Made by a program: the position numbers and the translations under genes. A stretch of 64,000 nt of DNA from Arthrobacter gallicola (GTDB taxonomy: Bacteria; Actinomycetota; Actinomycetes; Actinomycetales; Micrococcaceae). The notes beneath the pieces were generated by a model. It did no database searches. It was not told the origin of the DNA and worked only from the letters and a program-made list of their open reading frames with translations. The stretch covers positions 234,255-298,254 of the forward strand of contig NZ_JACSQD010000001.1 in the NCBI RefSeq assembly GCF_014836775.1, in the 5' to 3' direction. Position 1 is the first letter of the stretch; each line of letters opens with the position of its first letter. Shown in pieces: positions 60,242 to 64,000 of the stretch.

Positions 60242-60858
60242 GCACAAAACCCGTTCAGGCTGCGCCGCGCTGGCGGCGCAAGTCGACGGTCGTTTTCGGC
60301 ACCGTGCTGCTGGGCGCCGCGGCGTTCGGCACCACTACCCGGACCTGGCTCGACGTCGTCCTTCCGCAGGCAGCCGTCAACACACCCGACATTGCTGTTG
60401 CCGGAAGCGAAGCCGCGACCGCGGTGACCGCTTTCGCCGTCGTCGCCGTGGCGGCAGCCCTGGCTGCCTCGATTGCCGGAAAGGTGGCTCGCTGGATCAT
60501 CGCTGCGGTTCTGCTGGTTGCCGGAATCGGTGTGGCCTACGCGAGCTGGGCCGTCATCCAGGACCCGGCGCAGGGTGCCGCCGGCGCCGTGGGCAAGGCC
60601 ATCGGTGTGGGCGGCAGTGCCGGAGCCGAGGTCACCGTAACGGCCATGCCGTACCTCGCCGCTGCCGCCGGCGTGCTGATTGTCCTGGCAGGCGTGTGGC
60701 TGGCCGCAGCCTCGCGCAGCTGGCCGGTGTCCCGCCGCTACGCTGCCCAGCCCGCCACCGGCGCCGCCGTTAAGGGTGAATCCACCGAGCCGCCGATCGA
60801 CGAAATTGACAGCTGGGACCGGCTGACCAAGGGCGAAGACCCCACCAACTACCGCTGA
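60238..60858 (+). CDS. Tryptophan-biosynthesis-associated membrane protein (TIGR02234)
   Basis: A 206-residue protein with four membrane segments (VFGTVLLGAAAFGTT, TAFAVVAVAAALAAS, WIIAAVLLVAGIGVAYA, AAAGVLIVLAGVWLA). The end, DEIDSWDRLTKGEDPT, is the typical actinobacterial tail. It is always found with trp genes but its function is unknown. It starts inside the trpE stop. Confidence 0.88.
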   Translation: MSTKPVQAAPRWRRKSTVVFGTVLLGAAAFGTTTRTWLDVVLPQAAVNTPDIAVAGSEAATAVTAFAVVAVAAALAASIAGKVARWIIAAVLLVAGIGVAYASWAVIQDPAQGAAGAVGKAIGVGGSAGAEVTVTAMPYLAAAAGVLIVLAGVWLAAASRSWPVSRRYAAQPATGAAVKGESTEPPIDEIDSWDRLTKGEDPTNYR

Positions 60859-60957
60859 CCGGCGCAACGGCCCGGCAACGTGCCGCGCAACATGTAAGAG
60901 AGTTTCCGCCTGCTAATGGCAGAATGGAGACCAGATTCGTTCACGAGGAGATTCACC

Positions 60958-61248
60958 ATGAGCACAAACGCCATCGACCAGCACGAAACCAAGCCGGAAA
61001 ACGAGGCTGAGGCACACGCCAGCATCCACGACGAGACGATTGGCCACGGCAACACCCCTGCCGCCTGGACCTGCGTCCTGATCATGATCGTTGGCGCCCT
61101 GGTTTCCAGCATCGGCTTCGTCCTTGCCAGCTGGGTGGTATTCGGCGGCGGACTGGGCCTGATGGCTGTTGGCCTGATCGTCGGCTGGGTCATGCGCAAG
61201 GCCGGCTACGGCGTTGGCGGTTCCAAGCTCTCAGGCAACGGGCACTAA
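60958..61248 (+). CDS. HGxxPAAW-motif membrane protein
   Basis: A 96-residue protein from ATG 60958 with GAGGAG upstream. The signature GHGNTPAAW sits just before two membrane segments (VLIMIVGALVSSIGFVLA, VVFGGGLGLMAVGLIVGWV). The family is known from actinobacterial trp clusters and has no assigned role. It stops right at the trpC start. Confidence 0.88.
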   Translation: MSTNAIDQHETKPENEAEAHASIHDETIGHGNTPAAWTCVLIMIVGALVSSIGFVLASWVVFGGGLGLMAVGLIVGWVMRKAGYGVGGSKLSGNGH

Positions 61249-62085
61249 ATGAGCGTTCTCGACGACATCATTGCCGGCGTCCGTGAGGACCTGGCCCAGC
61301 GGCAGCAGGACACGCCGCTGGAAAAGGTGCAGGAGCGCGCCGCAGCGGCCGCTCCTGCCCTTGATGCCTTCGCCGCCTTGGGCGGCAACGATGCTCCCCG
61401 CGCCAGCCTGCGGGTGATCTCCGAGGTCAAGCGGAGCAGTCCCTCCAAGGGTGAGCTGGCGGATATCACCGACCCGGCGGCTCTTGCAGTGCGCTACGAG
61501 GAGGGCGGCGCGGCCGTCATCAGCGTCCTCACCGAACAGCGGCGGTTCAACGGATCACTGGCAGATTTCGACGCCGTCCGGGCCGCAGTGCGGATCCCGC
61601 TGCTGCGCAAGGACTTCACCGTCGACCCGTACCAGATCTGGGAAGCCCGTGCCCACGGCGCGGACCTGGTGCTGCTGATCGTCGCCGCCCTTGACGATGA
61701 GCAGCTGCGGTCCTTCCTGGACCTCACACACGAGCTGGGCATGAACGCCCTGGTCGAGGCACACACGGCAGAAGAAATTCAGCGCGCAGTGGCTGTCGGC
61801 GCACGGATCATCGGCGTCAACGTCCGCAACCTGAAGACCCTCGACGTCGACCGTTCAGTCTTCGCCGCCCTTTCGGCCTCGATTCCGGCTGAAGCCGTTG
61901 TGGTTGCCGAATCCGGTGTCCGGGACCCCGCCGACGTCGCGCATTACGCAGAGAACGGCGCCAACGCCGTACTGGTTGGTGAGGCACTGGTCAGGCACAA
62001 TGACCCGTCCGCCACGATCACCGAATTCATGCAGGCCGGGGCGGGCGCAATCGCTGCCCGGCTGCAGGCAAGCAGCCAGGGATAA
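61249..62085 (+). CDS. trpC: Indole-3-glycerol phosphate synthase
   Basis: A 278-residue TIM barrel: [18 protein letters not shown] with the active Lys and the phosphate loop, [42 protein letters not shown] and [20 protein letters not shown] with the catalytic Glu. The length is normal. It is a single-function enzyme, not fused to TrpF. Confidence 0.96.
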   Translation: MSVLDDIIAGVREDLAQRQQDTPLEKVQERAAAAAPALDAFAALGGNDAPRASLRVISEVKRSSPSKGELADITDPAALAVRYEEGGAAVISVLTEQRRFNGSLADFDAVRAAVRIPLLRKDFTVDPYQIWEARAHGADLVLLIVAALDDEQLRSFLDLTHELGMNALVEAHTAEEIQRAVAVGARIIGVNVRNLKTLDVDRSVFAALSASIPAEAVVVAESGVRDPADVAHYAENGANAVLVGEALVRHNDPSATITEFMQAGAGAIAARLQASSQG

Positions 62086-62152
62086 CTAACGACATACCTA
62101 TTTCCGGACTTGCCGCAGCGAATCCGGACCAGAGCAGGACAGGACAGGCTCC

Positions 62153-63511
62153 ATGACCGGGAACCCGGAAAACAGCACCCCCGCCAGTACGCCCAGCACA
62201 GGGGACAGCAGCGTGTCGGAGCAGGTGACTGATGCCTTCCTGGCCGGCGGTGACTCGCTGCGCCACGCCCCAGGACCCTACTTTGGTGAATACGGCGGCC
62301 GCTGGATGCCCGAATCACTGATTGCCGCCATGGATGAACTGAGCGACACGTTTGAGAAGGCCAAGGCCGACCCGGAGTTCCGGGCCCAGATTGCGGACCT
62401 GAACAAAAACTACTCCGGACGCCCGTCGCTGCTGACCGAAGCCAAGCGTTTCGCCGAGCACGCCGGGGGAGTGCGGATCTTCCTCAAGCGTGAAGACCTG
62501 AACCACACCGGCTCGCACAAAATCAACAACGTGCTGGGCCAGGCGCTGCTGGCCAAGCGCATGGGCAAGACCCGCATCATCGCGGAAACCGGAGCCGGCC
62601 AGCACGGCGTGGCCAGCGCCACCGCCGCTGCCCTGATGGGCCTGGAATGCGTGGTCTACATGGGCGCCGAGGACTGCCGCCGGCAGGCCCTGAACGTGGC
62701 CCGGATGGAACTGCTCGGCGCCACCGTCATTCCGGTCAGCCACGGCTCAGCCACGCTCAAGGACGCCATCAACGAGGCCCTGCGCGACTGGGTGGCCAAC
62801 GTGGGCAACACCCACTACCTGCTGGGCACCGCGGCCGGCGGACATCCCTTCCCGGCGATGGTCCGCTACTTCCACGAAGTCATCGGTGAGGAGGCCCGCG
62901 CACAGATCCTGGAGCAGACCGGCCGCCTCCCCGACGCCGTGTGCGCCTGCATCGGCGGCGGCTCCAACGCGATCGGCATCTTCCACGGCTTCCTGGATGA
63001 CCCCGAGGTGAAGATCTACGGTTTCGAGGCCGGCGGCGACGGCGTGGACACGCCCCGCCACGCCGCCACCATCACCCTGGGCCGGCCCGGCGTGCTGCAC
63101 GGCGCCCGGTCCTACCTGATGCAGGACGAAGACGGCCAGACCATCGAGTCGCACTCCATTTCCGCCGGCCTGGACTACCCCGGGGTCGGTCCGGAGCACG
63201 CCTACCTGGCGGACATCGGACGGGTCTCCTACGAGCCCATCACGGACACCGAAGCCATGGACGCCTTCCAGCTGCTCTGCCGCACCGAAGGCATCATCCC
63301 GGCGATTGAATCCGCCCACGCACTGGCCGGCGCCATCAAGGTGGGCCAGCGCCTCGCGGCCGGTTCCGACGGCAACGTCCAGGACAAGATTGTCCTGGTC
63401 AACCTCTCCGGCCGAGGCGACAAGGACGTGGCGACGGCCGCCGAATGGTTCAACCTGCTGGACGAAGAGTCAGCTGAAGCCGAGATCGGCAAAGAAGGAG
63501 AACAGCTGTGA
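62153..63511 (+). CDS. trpB: Tryptophan synthase beta chain
   Basis: A 452-residue PLP enzyme: [32 protein letters not shown] with the PLP lysine, [17 protein letters not shown], the GGGSNAIG phosphate loop, and LAGAIKV near the end. An extra 35-45 residues precede the core, as in many actinobacteria. The trpA start lies within its stop codon. Confidence 0.97.
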   Translation: MTGNPENSTPASTPSTGDSSVSEQVTDAFLAGGDSLRHAPGPYFGEYGGRWMPESLIAAMDELSDTFEKAKADPEFRAQIADLNKNYSGRPSLLTEAKRFAEHAGGVRIFLKREDLNHTGSHKINNVLGQALLAKRMGKTRIIAETGAGQHGVASATAAALMGLECVVYMGAEDCRRQALNVARMELLGATVIPVSHGSATLKDAINEALRDWVANVGNTHYLLGTAAGGHPFPAMVRYFHEVIGEEARAQILEQTGRLPDAVCACIGGGSNAIGIFHGFLDDPEVKIYGFEAGGDGVDTPRHAATITLGRPGVLHGARSYLMQDEDGQTIESHSISAGLDYPGVGPEHAYLADIGRVSYEPITDTEAMDAFQLLCRTEGIIPAIESAHALAGAIKVGQRLAAGSDGNVQDKIVLVNLSGRGDKDVATAAEWFNLLDEESAEAEIGKEGEQL

Positions 63512-64000
63512 GCGTCTCAACCCTGAGCAAGTCCGCCGCAGCGATCGACCGGGCACGGGCCGACGGCCGCGCTGCACTCATTGGCTACCTGCCCGCCGGC
63601 TTCCCCTCCGTCCAGGAAACCATCGACGCCGGCATCGCGCTGGCCCGGAACGGTGCAGACCTGATCGAAATCGGCATTCCGTACTCTGATCCGGTCATGG
63701 ACGGCTCGGTGATACAGGCTGCAACCGGCCAGGCACTGGAGAACGGTTTCCATGTCCGCGAAGTCTTCGACGTCGTCGCCGGCATCACCGCCGCCACCGA
63801 TGCCGCGGTCCTGGTGATGACGTACTGGAACCCCGTGATGCGCATGGGCGTGGACGAATTTTCCCGCCGCCTGGCCGAAGCCGGGGGAGCCGGCCTGATC
63901 ACACCGGACCTCATCCCCGACGAGGCTGCCGAATGGATGGCTGCCTCGGATAAGTACGGACTGGACCGGGTTTTCCTGGTTGCGCCGTCCTCCACTCCGG
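63508..64000 (+). CDS. trpA: Tryptophan synthase alpha chain (3' end outside window)
   Basis: Starts at GTG 63508, overlapping trpB by four bases (GTGA). Visible: [39 protein letters not shown] with the catalytic Glu/Asp region, and [14 protein letters not shown]. About 164 of roughly 265 residues lie in the window. Confidence 0.96.
   Translation, partial: MSVSTLSKSAAAIDRARADGRAALIGYLPAGFPSVQETIDAGIALARNGADLIEIGIPYSDPVMDGSVIQAATGQALENGFHVREVFDVVAGITAATDAAVLVMTYWNPVMRMGVDEFSRRLAEAGGAGLITPDLIPDEAAEWMAASDKYGLDRVFLVAPSSTP

Noticed and set aside
58661..60247. 528-codon open frame on the minus strand
   Set aside because: It is the antisense shadow of trpE, rich in Gly, His and Val from high-GC codon structure, with no domain.

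Overview
The window is high-GC actinobacterial DNA. It most resembles Arthrobacter or a close relative (Micrococcaceae). Supporting signs are a 13E12/DUF222-HNH gene, a TIGR03085-type protein, the TIGR02234 and HGxxPAAW membrane proteins inside a trp cluster, an FMN riboswitch ahead of a PnuX-type riboflavin transporter, and frequent GTG/TTG starts with 4-base ATGA/GTGA overlaps. This assignment rests on gene content and order only; no database search was possible.

Layout. 1-5.9 kb: the 3' part of a DUF222-HNH gene, a non-coding stretch with a 26-bp tandem repeat, an FBP-type zinc-finger protein, the rhodanese-SufE-YbaK operon, ZapE and a small MT0933-like protein. 6.0-6.9 kb: seven tRNA genes (three identical Gly-GCC, two identical Val-GAC, Cys-GCA, and Val-CAC on the other strand). 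7.0-11.8 kb: a PD-(D/E)XK-like nuclease followed by def-fmt-rsmB-rpe. 12-19.8 kb: an SMP-30 lactonase, an ABC-F ATPase, then an FMN riboswitch controlling pnuX-ribD-ribE-ribB-ribA-ribH with a GIY-YIG-like gene attached. 19.8-24.2 kb: an MFS exporter, a cytosine-deaminase-like amidohydrolase, an EthD-like protein and a lipoprotein. 24.2-34 kb: a variable region with a solitary RES-domain gene, a PadR/ABC exporter operon, many short predicted membrane proteins, a GNAT enzyme, a frameshifted membrane gene and a family of short palindromic repeats.

The main discovery is a complete 18,466-bp Tn402/Tn5053-family transposon at 34085-52550. Its ends are 25-bp inverted repeats matching at 19 of 25 positions, and it is flanked on both sides by the 5-bp direct repeat CAAGA. 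It carries tniA-tniB-tniQ-res-tniR at the left. The cargo is a CmtR-like metal sensor with a CDF transporter, then a large arsenic island: arsR/arsA, a divergent arsR, and acr3-arsC-trxB-flavoprotein-arsC-arsO, followed by a second arsenite-permease-like gene on the opposite strand. The island holds two arsenate reductases of different redox chemistry. It also holds a flavoprotein with a C-terminal tail of three Cys-Cys pairs in 20-residue repeats. No arsD accompanies arsA. The right part of the element holds eroded gene remnants.

From 52.8 kb the chromosome resumes with hisE-hisG-hisF, a YjbR gene and an internally deleted second copy, a helix-turn-helix regulator divergent from a zinc alcohol dehydrogenase, and hisI-trpE-(membrane protein)-(HGxxPAAW)-trpC-trpB-trpA. 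The last gene runs off the window.
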